From NCBI RefSeq assembly GCF_008373755.1, contig NZ_VUJV01000009.1, positions 1 through 64,000 on the forward strand: a DNA stretch of 64,000 bases, read 5' to 3'. The notes beneath the pieces were generated by a model. That model was not told the origin of the DNA. It did no database searches and saw only the letters and a list, made by a program, of their open reading frames with translations. The translations under genes and the position numbers were made by a program. Source of the stretch: Nocardioides humilatus. GTDB lineage: Bacteria; Actinomycetota; Actinomycetes; Propionibacteriales; Nocardioidaceae. Below, piece after piece: positions 9,900 to 17,899 of this stretch (position 1 is its first letter; the number at the start of each line of letters is the position of its first letter).

Positions 9900-11045
9900 C
9901 TAGCCCAGGAGGCGGCGCGGCATGAGCAGGTAGCGGAACGACCCAGCGGTGTCGGACGCGTCCTCGTCCGCGGTGCCGGTGAGGACCACCGGCTTCGAGG
10001 CTTGGGTGAAGGCGAGCTCGACGATCGACTCGTCGATCGCACCGAGGCCGTCGAGCAGGAACTGCGGGTTGAAGCCCGTCACCAGGTCGTCGCCCTCGAT
10101 CTGCGCCTCCACGGACTCCGAGGCCTGCGCCTCGTCACCCGAGCCGGCGTCGAGCGTGAGGACACCGTCCTTGAACGCCAACTGGACCGCGGTGTTGCGC
10201 TCCGCGACGAGGGAGACGCGCTTGAGCGACTCGATGAGCTTGAGCTTGTCGATCTTCGCGGTCGTGAGGCGCTCGCTCGGGAAGAGGCTGCGGACCTTCG
10301 GGAACTCGCCGTCGAGGAGGCGGGTCGTCGTACGACGGACGCCGCCGGGACCACTGCCCTCGAAACCGATGAGACCGTCGCCGGTGCCGCTGGCCGACAG
10401 CGCGATGGTCACCTCGGGACCGGCCGTGAGCGACTTGGCGGTGTCGCCGAGCACCTTGGCCGGGACGAGGGCCGCGAGGCTTGCGTCGGGCTGACCCGGG
10501 TTCCAGGACAGCTCACGCTGAGCGAGGCGGAACCGGTCGGTGGCCAGAAGGGCGATGGTGTCGCCCTCGATCTCGATGCGCACGCCGGTGAGGACCGGGA
10601 GCATGTCGTCGCGGCCGGCGGCGGTGACCGCCTGGCTGACAGCGTGGGCGAACTCGTCGCTGGCGACGGTGCCGGTAGCAGCGGGCATCGAGGGGATGGA
10701 TGGGTAGTCCTCGACGGGCATCGTCTGGAGGGAGAAGCGCGCGGAGCCGCAGGTGAGCGACACACGCGTGCCCTCGAGCACGACGTCGACCGGCTTGGCC
10801 GGGAGGCTGCGACAGATGTCAGCCAGGAGTCGGCCACTGACGAGGGCAGAGCCTTCGTCGTTGACCTCCGCCAGCAACGTCGCACGAGCCGACGTCTCGT
10901 AGTCGAAGGTGGAGAGGACCAGACCCTCGTCGCCCGCCTCGATCAGCAGGCCAGCGAGCACCGGAGCACTCGGGCGGACCGGGAGGCTGCGAGCAGCCCA
11001 GGCGACGGCGTCGGCGAAGACATCACGGTCGACACGGAACTTCAC
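9900..11045 (-). CDS. dnaN: DNA polymerase III sliding clamp (beta)
   Basis: This 381-residue protein of three repeated clamp domains is the processivity factor encircling DNA. It begins MKFRVDRDVFADAVAWAARSLP, and the C-terminal YLLMPRRLL matches the conserved clamp terminus (MPMRL type). Start is GTG at 11045 with an AAGGAC ribosome binding site. It lies downstream of the dnaA-dnaN intergenic region, the usual actinobacterial oriC, and upstream of gndA. Confidence 0.98.
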   Translation of the reverse strand: MKFRVDRDVFADAVAWAARSLPVRPSAPVLAGLLIEAGDEGLVLSTFDYETSARATLLAEVNDEGSALVSGRLLADICRSLPAKPVDVVLEGTRVSLTCGSARFSLQTMPVEDYPSIPSMPAATGTVASDEFAHAVSQAVTAAGRDDMLPVLTGVRIEIEGDTIALLATDRFRLAQRELSWNPGQPDASLAALVPAKVLGDTAKSLTAGPEVTIALSASGTGDGLIGFEGSGPGGVRRTTTRLLDGEFPKVRSLFPSERLTTAKIDKLKLIESLKRVSLVAERNTAVQLAFKDGVLTLDAGSGDEAQASESVEAQIEGDDLVTGFNPQFLLDGLGAIDESIVELAFTQASKPVVLTGTADEDASDTAGSFRYLLMPRRLLG

Positions 11046-11431
11046 GATGCGTCCTTAGAGGAAGTCGGTGGTGCAGCGGCACGGGAGACACCGTCGTGCG
11101 GGGAATTACACGCGTGTCGCGGTGGGAGCATCCTGCCACGAGGGCGGTTGTCCACAGTGGGGAGGCGCAGAGATTGTTGATGTCGATTCGGAGCGTAGGA
11201 ATTATGGGAGTGGTCATAGCGTCGGTGGAATCTGTGGAGAACACGTCCCGACGCAGGTGAGAGCGGGTTTTGGGCTGTGCAATCGGGTGTGGAGTTCGGC
11301 GGCACTTCGTAGGGCGAGGTGTGGAGCGCTGGCGGCTGTGGAATGACAGGACCGGTGCGACCACAGAATCCTCCCCGTGTAGTTCGCACCAATTCGTGTG
11401 TTTCGTCCACAGGCCAGTGCGCGCTTCGGGA
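11046..11431. other. dnaA-dnaN intergenic region, likely oriC
   Basis: This 386-base region has no gene. DnaA-box 9-mers: a perfect TTGTCCACA at 11148-11156 (+); TTCTCCACA at 11233-11241 (-); AACTCCACA at 11288-11296 (-); CGCTCCACA at 11320-11328 (-); CATTCCACA at 11337-11345 (-); TCGTCCACA at 11403-11411 (+). A relatively AT-rich stretch at about 11170-11220 could be the unwinding element. In Streptomyces and mycobacteria oriC lies exactly here. Box strengths other than the first are inferred from similarity only. Confidence 0.8.
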
Positions 11432-12982
11432 TCAGCCCTGGCGGGCTGTCATCTTCACGCGGTTGGTGAGCTCGCTGACCTGGTTGAAGACCGCACGTCG
11501 CTCTCCGAGCAGCTGGTTGATCTTCCGCTCGGCGTACATGACCGTCGTGTGGTCGCGGTTGCCGAACTGGGCGCCGATCTTGGGGAGCGACAGCCCGGTG
11601 AGCTCGCGGCAGAGATACATCGCGATCTGTCGTGCCATGACCAGGTGACGGCCGCGGCTGGGTCCGGTGAGCTCCTCGATGGAGAGGCCGAAATAGGCAG
11701 CGGTCTGGGCGATGATCAGCGGAGCGGTGATCTCGGGCTCGCCGCCCTCGGGGATGAGGTCCTTGAGGACGATCTCCGCGAGCGTCAGATCGACGTCTTG
11801 CCGGTTGAGGTTGGCGAAGGCGGTGACGCGGATCAGCGCACCCTCGAGCTCACGGATGTTGGTCTGGATCTTGCTGGCGATGAACTCCAGCACGTCCGGG
11901 GGCGCCGTGAGGCGGTCCATCGCGGCCTTCTTACGCAGGATCGCGATCCGGGTCTCGAGGTCGGGCGGCTGCACGTCGGTGATGAGGCCCCACTCGAACC
12001 GATTGCGCAGACGGTCCTCGAGCGCCTCGAGCTTCTTCGGCGCCTGGTCGGACGTCAGCACGATCTGCTTCTGCGCGTTGTGCAGGTAGTTGAAGGTGTG
12101 GAAGAACTCCTCCTGCGTCTGGGTCTTGCCCTGCAGGAACTGGATGTCGTCGATGAGAAGGACGTCGACCTCGCGGTAGCGCTTCTTGAAGCGGTCCTGC
12201 CGGTCGTCGCGGATCGAGTTGATGAACTCGTTGGTGAACTCCTCGGAGCTCACGTAGCGGACCTTGGCGCCGGCATAGAGGCTGCGGACGTAGTGGCCGA
12301 TCGCGTGGAGCAGGTGGGTCTTGCCCAGTCCTGAGTCTCCGTAGACGAGCAGCGGGTTGTAGGACTTGCCCGGCGCCTCGGACACGGCCACCGCTGCGGC
12401 GTGGGGGAAGCGGTTGGACGAGCCGATGACGAAGGTCTCGAACGTGTACTTGGGGTTGAGGCGCGACTCGGGTGGGTGCGGCGTCTGGCCGCTCGAGGTG
12501 GGCGCCGCCGGCGGGAACGTGTTGCGCCCGGTGTCGAAGACGGGCGCACCGTCGTACGTCGATGAATCGACATGTCGATTTGTCGACATGTCGCTCAATC
12601 CACTTGTCTCCGGTGCCGGGGCGTCGACGGGCGGCGGGTCCTGGACGAGTGCGACGTCGGGGTGCTCGGAGAGAAGCGTCGGGTCGACGGTGACCGCGAG
12701 CTGCACGTCATGACCGAACCGATCGGTCAGTGCGTCCTCGAGATGACCCCGGACCCGGCCCTCCAGACGCTTGCGGGTGAAGTCGTCTGGGACGGCGACG
12801 ATCGCGGTCGTGCCGTGCAGGGTGACCGGCCGGCTCGCCTGGAGCCAGGCGCGTTGAGGCGCCTGCAGCTCCTCGATCACGGCACGCCAGGCCTCCTCGA
12901 GGCGGGCGAGTGCCGGGTCGGCACCGGGTGCCTCGCTCCCGTGGTCGATGCGGTTGTCCACGTGCTCGTCGCTGCCCGTCAC
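11432..12982 (-). CDS. dnaA: Chromosomal replication initiator DnaA
   Basis: DnaA binds DnaA boxes and melts oriC. Domain I is at the N-terminus. A long, poorly conserved linker (domain II) follows, then the AAA+ domain: Walker A GDSGLGKTHLLHAIG, Walker B VDVLLIDDIQFLQGK, sensor and arginine-finger regions including RLRNRFEWGL. Domain IV ends with the box-recognition signature FGNRDHTTVMYAERKI. I take the GTG at 12982 (M-T-G-S-D-E-H), which has GAGAGGAC upstream. An earlier in-frame GTG at 13006 lacks a well-placed SD but cannot be excluded. Domain II contains an anomalous palindromic block (see 12568-12593). Confidence 0.97.
   Translation of the reverse strand: MTGSDEHVDNRIDHGSEAPGADPALARLEEAWRAVIEELQAPQRAWLQASRPVTLHGTTAIVAVPDDFTRKRLEGRVRGHLEDALTDRFGHDVQLAVTVDPTLLSEHPDVALVQDPPPVDAPAPETSGLSDMSTNRHVDSSTYDGAPVFDTGRNTFPPAAPTSSGQTPHPPESRLNPKYTFETFVIGSSNRFPHAAAVAVSEAPGKSYNPLLVYGDSGLGKTHLLHAIGHYVRSLYAGAKVRYVSSEEFTNEFINSIRDDRQDRFKKRYREVDVLLIDDIQFLQGKTQTQEEFFHTFNYLHNAQKQIVLTSDQAPKKLEALEDRLRNRFEWGLITDVQPPDLETRIAILRKKAAMDRLTAPPDVLEFIASKIQTNIRELEGALIRVTAFANLNRQDVDLTLAEIVLKDLIPEGGEPEITAPLIIAQTAAYFGLSIEELTGPSRGRHLVMARQIAMYLCRELTGLSLPKIGAQFGNRDHTTVMYAERKINQLLGERRAVFNQVSELTNRVKMTARQG
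12568..12593. repeat. Paired CGACATGTCG palindromes inside dnaA
   Basis: Two copies of the 10-bp palindrome CGACATGTCG (12568-12577 and 12584-12593) are separated by ATTTGT within the domain II coding region. The codons used across this block (ACA, AAT, CGA, CAT, GAT, TCA) are AT-rich and unlike the surrounding gene, which suggests selection on the DNA sequence itself. Confidence 0.6.
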
Positions 12983-13562
12983 GGCGTCCTCTCCCGACTC
13001 GTGCACCCCTCGGCGGGTGCTACCTCCACAACTTTGTCCACAGGCTGTGCACTGGTGGTCGTTGCCCTGGGCAACGCCTTGCCGAGGCCGTCCCGGAGGG
13101 CCTCACATCACGCGTTTGCGCAGGTCAACCGCTAGTTCGTTGATCTACAGCCGACGTCGACGTCGACGCGTGGGTGCTGGTGCCACCCGAACCGGCGGGG
13201 AATCCCGGAGAGGTCGAACCTAGACCCGGATGACCTGTGGATCAACCGGTTCTCCACAGGTTCTCACGATGCCGTCCACATTCTTTCGGCGGGGTGTCGG
13301 CGCCCATGCGCCGAGTTGGCGTAGGTTCGACGGTTCGCCGGTTTGACCCGTCTGTCGCGTGCCGCGTACCGTTGGGCGGTCATCCGGTGTCGACCGGTGC
13401 CGCATGTCCGTGGCCGTCTCCCTCTTCGGAGGGGGTGTTCCGCGGACGCGCGGTGCCAGCCGAAGCTGTCACCAGGTACATCGGGCGGAGCGCTTCCCTG
13501 CGCGCCGTCACCGGGCTACGTCGGATGGCCCTTCCCAAGACTTTCCATTTGAGAGGTCCATC
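12983..13562. other. dnaA-rpmH divergent intergenic region with DnaA boxes
   Basis: About 580 bases hold no convincing gene and serve as the divergent promoter region of dnaA (-) and rpmH (+). DnaA-box-like 9-mers: ACCTCCACA 13022-13030, perfect TTGTCCACA 13034-13042, TGATCCACA (minus) 13236-13244, TTCTCCACA 13250-13258, CCGTCCACA 13272-13280. A short ACGTCGACGTCGACG run lies near 13148. These boxes could autoregulate dnaA or form a second arm of a bipartite origin. The open frames here carry no recognisable protein signal. Confidence 0.65.
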
Positions 13563-13700
13563 GTGAGCAAGCGGACGTACCAGCCGAACAACCGTCGTCG
13601 TCACAAGGTGCACGGCTTCCGCCTGCGGATGCGCACCCGCGCCGGCCGCAGCATCCTGTCGAACCGTCGCCGGAAGGGCCGCAAGGACCTCGCGGTCTGA
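13563..13700 (+). CDS. rpmH: Ribosomal protein bL34
   Basis: This 45-residue, highly basic protein ([19 protein letters not shown]...RKGRKDLAV) is an unmistakable bL34 of the large ribosomal subunit. Start is GTG at 13563 with GAGAGG six bases upstream. It is the first gene of the conserved rpmH-rnpA-yidD-yidC-khpB-rsmG-parA-parB cluster on the plus strand, divergent from dnaA. Confidence 0.98.
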   Translation: MSKRTYQPNNRRRHKVHGFRLRMRTRAGRSILSNRRRKGRKDLAV

Positions 13701-13737
13701 ATCGGCGGGCTCACGCCCCCGCCCCTTGGAGGGCACC

Positions 13738-14109
13738 GTGTTGCCTGCCGACCAACGGATGGCGCATCCCACCGCGTTCCGACACGCCGTCAAGGCGGGC
13801 CGTCGGTCGGGTTCGCGCACCCTGGTCACCCATGTCGCTGTCGCGGCCACGCCCACCGGAGCTCCGGCTCAGGTGGGCTTCGTGGTGAGCAAGGCGGTCG
13901 GCAACGCCGTGGTGCGCAACCGGGTCAAGCGCCGACTCCGCCACCTGGCCCGAGCGCGGGTCTCTCGCCTGGAGCCGGACGCGCTGGTCGTCGTACGAGC
14001 GCAACCGGCGGCGGGCGCCGCCTCCTTCGAGGAACTCGCTTCCGACCTCGACCGTTGCTTGGACAGGAGCCTCGGCGCGGACGCCGGCTCCGGACAGGCG
14101 GGTCAGTGA
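13738..14109 (+). CDS. rnpA: Ribonuclease P protein component
   Basis: This roughly 123-residue basic protein assists the RNase P RNA in tRNA 5' maturation. The family signature is visible: VGFVVSKAVGNAVVRNRVKRRLRHLAR (RNR motif). I chose the GTG at 13738 because family members begin VLPADxR and GGAGGG lies just upstream. TTG codons at 13726 and 13741 are alternatives. The last four bases overlap the yidD start (GTGA), indicating coupling. Confidence 0.96.
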   Translation: MLPADQRMAHPTAFRHAVKAGRRSGSRTLVTHVAVAATPTGAPAQVGFVVSKAVGNAVVRNRVKRRLRHLARARVSRLEPDALVVVRAQPAAGAASFEELASDLDRCLDRSLGADAGSGQAGQ

Positions 14110-14381
14110 AGTGGGTCTTGGTCGCGCTGCTGCGCGGCTACCGAGCGTTGATCAGCCCGCTCTACGGCGAGGTCTGCCGTTACTACCCCTCCTGCTCGGC
14201 CTATGCACTCGAGGCAGTGCAGACCCACGGGAGCGTCAAGGGCAGCTGGTTGACCGTCCGCCGCCTGGCCCGCTGTCACCCGTGGGCGGCCGGCGGGGTC
14301 GACCACGTCCCCCCCAAATCCCCTGCATCACGGGGCCGCAGCAGTGCGGCGCACTGTGAACACATCGAACAAGGAGTCTGA
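14106..14381 (+). CDS. yidD: Membrane protein insertion efficiency factor YidD
   Basis: This 91-residue protein has the family core LLRGYRALISPLYGEVCRYYPSCSAYALEAVQTHGSVKG, with the invariant CRYYPSCSxYA and a C-terminal cluster RRLARCHPWAAGGVDHVP. YidD is an amphipathic membrane-associated factor that aids YidC-dependent insertion. The GTG at 14106 overlaps the rnpA stop by four bases, and the gene ends immediately before the yidC start. Confidence 0.95.
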   Translation: MKWVLVALLRGYRALISPLYGEVCRYYPSCSAYALEAVQTHGSVKGSWLTVRRLARCHPWAAGGVDHVPPKSPASRGRSSAAHCEHIEQGV

Positions 14382-15401
14382 GTGGGCATCCTCGGCGACA
14401 TCGGCCACTTCATCATGGTGCCGCTGTACTACATCATCTCGGCGGTGCTGCTCGGCTGGCACGAGCTGCTGACCCTCGTCGGTCTCGATCCCGATGGCGG
14501 CGCCTCCTGGGCCTTGTCGATCATCGGCCTGACCCTGGTGATCCGTGCAGCCCTGATCCCGCTCTTCGTGAAGCAGATCAAGTCGAGCCGCAACATGCAG
14601 CTGATCCAGCCGAAGGTGCGGGAGCTGCAGAAGAAGTACGGCCACGACCGGCAGAAGCTGGCCGAGGAGACGATGAAGCTCTACAAGGACGCGGGCACCA
14701 ACCCGTTCGCTTCGTGCCTCCCGATCCTGCTTCAGATGCCGATCTTCTTCGCTCTCTTCCGCCTCATCGACCAGGCTGCGAAGAGCGGCAAGGCGCACGG
14801 CTTCCTCGACTCCGACGGAGCGAAGAGCTTTGCCAACGCCGAGGTCTTCAACAAGATTCCGCTCGCCGACACCTTCTGGGGCTCCCGCACGTGGGGCGAC
14901 GCGGCCAACGCGCCCGTCATGATCGTCGCGGCGATCCTGGTGCTGGCGATGACGGCGACCACCTTCACGACCCAGCGTCAGCTCATGGCCAAGAACATGC
15001 CGGCCGACGCCCTCAGCGGCCCCTACGCGCAGCAGCAGAAGATGCTGCTCTACATCCTCCCGGTCGCCTTCGGCCTCGGTGGTGTCGCGTTCCCGGTCGG
15101 TGTCCTCCTCTACTGGACGACCTCGAACCTGTGGACGATGGGCCAGCAGTTCTACGTCATCCGCAACAACCCCGCTCCCGGCACGCCCGCCTTCAAGGCG
15201 AAGCAGGACCGGGACAAGGCCAAGGCCGCGAAGCACCCCGAGAAGTACCCGTCCTACGAGCCCGGCGCGGAAGGTGCCGAGGTCGAGGACACCGAACGTC
15301 GTCCCGCACAGCGCCAGCAGCCCTCGCGGCAGACGCGCGCACAGCGGAAGTCCGGCAAGCCGGGCACTGGATCCAAGCCCAACCAGGGAGGCAGCAAGTG
15401 A
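14382..15401 (+). CDS. yidC: Membrane protein insertase YidC
   Basis: This 339-residue Oxa1/YidC insertase has the expected actinobacterial layout: an N-terminal helix near residues 10-25, then a core of helices with the cytoplasmic coiled hairpin (MQLIQPKVRELQKKYGHDRQKLAEETMKLYK, containing the substrate-groove Arg just before at VIRAALIPL) and later helices at about 180-200 and 225-255. The C-terminal tail is basic and Pro/Gln rich, as in relatives. GTG start follows directly on the yidD stop, with AAGGAG upstream. It overlaps khpB by four bases. Confidence 0.97.
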   Translation: MGILGDIGHFIMVPLYYIISAVLLGWHELLTLVGLDPDGGASWALSIIGLTLVIRAALIPLFVKQIKSSRNMQLIQPKVRELQKKYGHDRQKLAEETMKLYKDAGTNPFASCLPILLQMPIFFALFRLIDQAAKSGKAHGFLDSDGAKSFANAEVFNKIPLADTFWGSRTWGDAANAPVMIVAAILVLAMTATTFTTQRQLMAKNMPADALSGPYAQQQKMLLYILPVAFGLGGVAFPVGVLLYWTTSNLWTMGQQFYVIRNNPAPGTPAFKAKQDRDKAKAAKHPEKYPSYEPGAEGAEVEDTERRPAQRQQPSRQTRAQRKSGKPGTGSKPNQGGSK

Positions 15402-15940
15402 GCACCGAGACCGAGACCGAGCTCGACGAGACCACGACCGACACCGCCGCTGCGGAGATCGTCACCGACGACAGCAGCCTGGTCGCCCGGCTCGAGCGTG
15501 AGGGCGACATCGCCGCCGACTACCTCGAGGAGCTCCTCGATATCGCTGACCTCGACGGCGACCTCGACATGGACGTCGAGGCCGACCGTGCCGCGGTCTC
15601 CATCGTGGGCGCTGACCTGGCGCAGCTGGTCGGGGGCGACGGCAAGGTGCTCGAGGCTCTCCAGGAGCTGACCCGCCTCGCCGTCTACCGCGAGACCGGT
15701 GAGCGGTCGCGTCTGATGCTCGACATCTCGGGCTTCCGCGCGGACAAGCGGTCCCGCCTGACGAAGCTCGGCGAGGAGACCGCGGCCCAGGTGAAGGAGT
15801 CGGGTATGTCGGTCTCCCTCGAGCCGATGTCCCCCTTCGAGCGGAAGATCGTGCACGACGCTGTCGCCGCCGCGGGCCTGCAGTCCGAGTCTGAGGGCGT
15901 GGAGCCGCGGCGTTACGTCGTGGTGCTCCCGGCGGAATGA
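15398..15940 (+). CDS. khpB: KH-R3H RNA-binding protein KhpB (Jag)
   Basis: This 180-residue protein has an acidic N-terminus, a KH domain (about 70-115, with VGGDGKVLEALQELTRLAVYR carrying the GxxG loop) and a C-terminal R3H domain (about 118-178, MSPFERKIVHDAV and EPRRYVVVLP). KhpB partners with KhpA to bind RNA and influences cell elongation and division in Gram-positives. The Jag-N domain of Firmicute members is absent, as usual for actinobacteria. GTG start overlaps the yidC stop (GTGA) and follows GGGAGG. Confidence 0.95.
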   Translation: MSTETETELDETTTDTAAAEIVTDDSSLVARLEREGDIAADYLEELLDIADLDGDLDMDVEADRAAVSIVGADLAQLVGGDGKVLEALQELTRLAVYRETGERSRLMLDISGFRADKRSRLTKLGEETAAQVKESGMSVSLEPMSPFERKIVHDAVAAAGLQSESEGVEPRRYVVVLPAE

Positions 15941-15949
15941 TCCGCAGGC

Positions 15950-15963
15950 GTTTCACGTGAAAC
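15950..15963. other. parS site 1
   Basis: Perfect palindrome GTTTCACGTGAAAC, the ParB recognition site. It spans the GTG start codon of rsmG (15957), so ParB binding here overlaps the rsmG translation start. Confidence 0.95.
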
Positions 15964-16739
15964 ATCTCGCTGGCGACGCTGGCGATGCAGGGCCCGTGCC
16001 GGCTGCGGCACGGGCCCTGTTCCCTGCTGAGCGCCTTTCGCTCGTGGAGCAGTACTGCTCTCTCCTCGCCACCGACGGGGTGGTGCGCGGGCTGATCGGT
16101 CCGCGCGAGGTCCCGCGCTTGTGGGAGCGGCACCTGGTCAACTGCGGCCTGATGGCCTCGGCGCTCCCCCAAGACGCGACGGTGGCCGACATCGGCTCCG
16201 GTGCCGGCCTTCCTGGCCTCGTCATCGGCATGGCGCGGCCCGACCTGCAGGTGACTCTCGTGGAGCCGCTCCTTCGGCGCACGACCTTCCTGGAGGAGGT
16301 GGTGGCGTCGTTGGAGCTGACCAACGTGACGGTGCGGCGGGATCGCGCCGACGCACTCCACGGGTCCGCGACCTTCGACGTGGTCACGGCCCGTGCGGTC
16401 GCGCCGCTCGAGCGCCTGCTCGGCTGGTGCATGCCTCTGGTCGCTCCCCGAGGCGCGCTCATCGCCATGAAGGGGGACTCCGCTGAGGCCGAGATCGCCG
16501 AGGCTGGCGCGACGCTGAAGAAGCTGGGTTGCGCCACTCCCCTCATCGAGGTCCTGGGTCTCACCGGCGATGCTCGCGATCCGGAGCAAGGCGCTGATCA
16601 CGAGGGTCCACAGACCCGGGTGGTACGGGTTACCTGGGCGGACCCAGCGCGAGTATCGTTGCCGACTTCTGGGGGTCGCGGCGGAGCTCGGTCCAGCCAC
16701 AACAACCGGCCTTCGCGCCGGAAGAGGAGACCTTCGTGA
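15957..16739 (+). CDS. rsmG: 16S rRNA (guanine527-N7)-methyltransferase RsmG
   Basis: This roughly 260-residue SAM-dependent methyltransferase (GidB) modifies G527 of 16S rRNA, and loss of it gives low-level streptomycin resistance. Motif I is VADIGSGAGLPGLVIG. The N-terminal part has the family's REVPRLWERHLVNC, and TARAVAPLERLLGW lies near the active site. The tail after about residue 230 is basic and variable. The GTG start lies inside a parS site with no clear SD, so an alternative downstream start is conceivable. The stop overlaps the parA start by four bases. Confidence 0.95.
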   Translation: MKHLAGDAGDAGPVPAAARALFPAERLSLVEQYCSLLATDGVVRGLIGPREVPRLWERHLVNCGLMASALPQDATVADIGSGAGLPGLVIGMARPDLQVTLVEPLLRRTTFLEEVVASLELTNVTVRRDRADALHGSATFDVVTARAVAPLERLLGWCMPLVAPRGALIAMKGDSAEAEIAEAGATLKKLGCATPLIEVLGLTGDARDPEQGADHEGPQTRVVRVTWADPARVSLPTSGGRGGARSSHNNRPSRRKRRPS

Positions 16740-17899
16740 CCGAGCGGTTCGGTGGGCAGCGACCCACCGACGACAGAGCCGGCCCAGAGTTTTCCACCGC
16801 TCCAAACCCTCATGCTGAGCCTGAACTTCCACAGCTAGACGCGACTTTTCCACAGGAGGCCCCGGTGTCGGGTGAACCGACCGAGCAGACCCACGACGTA
16901 GTTTCTGACGACGTTTCACGTGAAACAGCGGCAGCCAACGTTTCACGTGAAACCGGGTACGCGATCCGCACTGCCGGCGATCTCGCCGACTTCCCGCCTC
17001 CGCTGGATGACCACCAGACTCCCCTTGCGGTGGCGGCCCACCAGTCGGTGTTCTACCGCCAAGGAATTCAGCGGCAGACGGTCCCCCGTCCTGACGGCAC
17101 CCGGATCTTCGTGGTCGCCAACCAGAAGGGCGGCGTCGGCAAGACCACGTCGACCGTCAACATCGCGGCGGCGCTGACCGAGCTTGGCCAGCGAGTCCTC
17201 GTGATTGATCTCGACCCGCAGGGCAACGCGTCGACCGCGCTCAACATCGAGCACCGCCAGGGCACGCCGGGCACCTATGAGGTCCTGGTCGAAGGGCTCT
17301 CCATTGAGGAAGCCATCAAGAGCTGCCCCGACTGCGAGGGGCTCGACTGCGTGCCGGCCACGATCGACCTTGCTGGCGCCGAGATCGAGCTCGTCAGCGT
17401 CGTAGCGCGCGAGGGGCGCCTCAAGAAGGCGATCCTGGCCCATCCCAAGGTCGGCACTGCCGCGGAGGCGGGCGAGGACCGCTACGACTACGTCCTCATC
17501 GACTGCCCGCCGTCGCTCGGCCTGCTGACGCTCAACGCGCTCGTCGCCGGCGTGGAGATGATGATCCCGATCCAGGCGGAGTACTACGCACTTGAGGGCC
17601 TCGGACAGCTGCTCTCAACGGTCGACATGGTCCGGGCTCACCTCAACCCCGAACTGGCGGTGTCGACGATCGTGCTGACGATGTACGACGCCCGCACCCG
17701 CTTGGCGGCCGGCGTGGCCCAGGAGGTTCGCGAGCACTTCGGCGACCAGGTGCTCAAGACCGCGATCCCGCGCTCGGTGCGGGTCTCGGAGGCCCCGTCC
17801 TACGGGCAGACCGTCATGACCTACGATCCGGGTTCGCCGGGCGCACTCAGCTATCTGGAAGCCGCACGGGAGATCGCGACCCGAGGGAGCCTGCTTTGA
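16736..17899 (+). CDS. parA: Chromosome-partitioning ATPase ParA
   Basis: This 387-residue Walker-type ATPase drives origin segregation with ParB. A variable N-terminal extension (about 1-120) precedes the deviant Walker A KGGVGKTTSTVNIA, Walker A' VIDLDPQGNAST and Walker B YDYVLIDCPPSLG. The extension contains VSRET twice (residues 60-64 and 69-73), each encoded exactly by a parS site. It starts with GTG at 16736, overlapping rsmG (GTGA), and overlaps parB by four bases. In the 5' part, TTTTCCACA (16846) resembles a DnaA box. Confidence 0.97.
   Translation: MTERFGGQRPTDDRAGPEFSTAPNPHAEPELPQLDATFPQEAPVSGEPTEQTHDVVSDDVSRETAAANVSRETGYAIRTAGDLADFPPPLDDHQTPLAVAAHQSVFYRQGIQRQTVPRPDGTRIFVVANQKGGVGKTTSTVNIAAALTELGQRVLVIDLDPQGNASTALNIEHRQGTPGTYEVLVEGLSIEEAIKSCPDCEGLDCVPATIDLAGAEIELVSVVAREGRLKKAILAHPKVGTAAEAGEDRYDYVLIDCPPSLGLLTLNALVAGVEMMIPIQAEYYALEGLGQLLSTVDMVRAHLNPELAVSTIVLTMYDARTRLAAGVAQEVREHFGDQVLKTAIPRSVRVSEAPSYGQTVMTYDPGSPGALSYLEAAREIATRGSLL
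16913..16926. other. parS site 2
   Basis: Perfect GTTTCACGTGAAAC inside the parA coding sequence, read there as V-S-R-E-T. It lies 27 bases (start to start) from the next site. Confidence 0.95.
16940..16953. other. parS site 3
   Basis: Second perfect GTTTCACGTGAAAC in parA, again encoding V-S-R-E-T. With sites 1 and 2 it forms a three-site cluster about 4-5.5 kb from oriC, the usual ParB loading zone. Confidence 0.95.

Noticed and set aside
13148-13165. ACGTCGACGTCGACG tandem run
   Set aside because: It is too short and simple in a GC-rich genome to call a functional repeat.
16788-16854. DnaA-box-like TTTTCCACC, ACTTCCACA and TTTTCCACA in the 5' end of parA
   Set aside because: These are near matches inside a coding region, less compelling than the intergenic clusters, so not called as origin elements.
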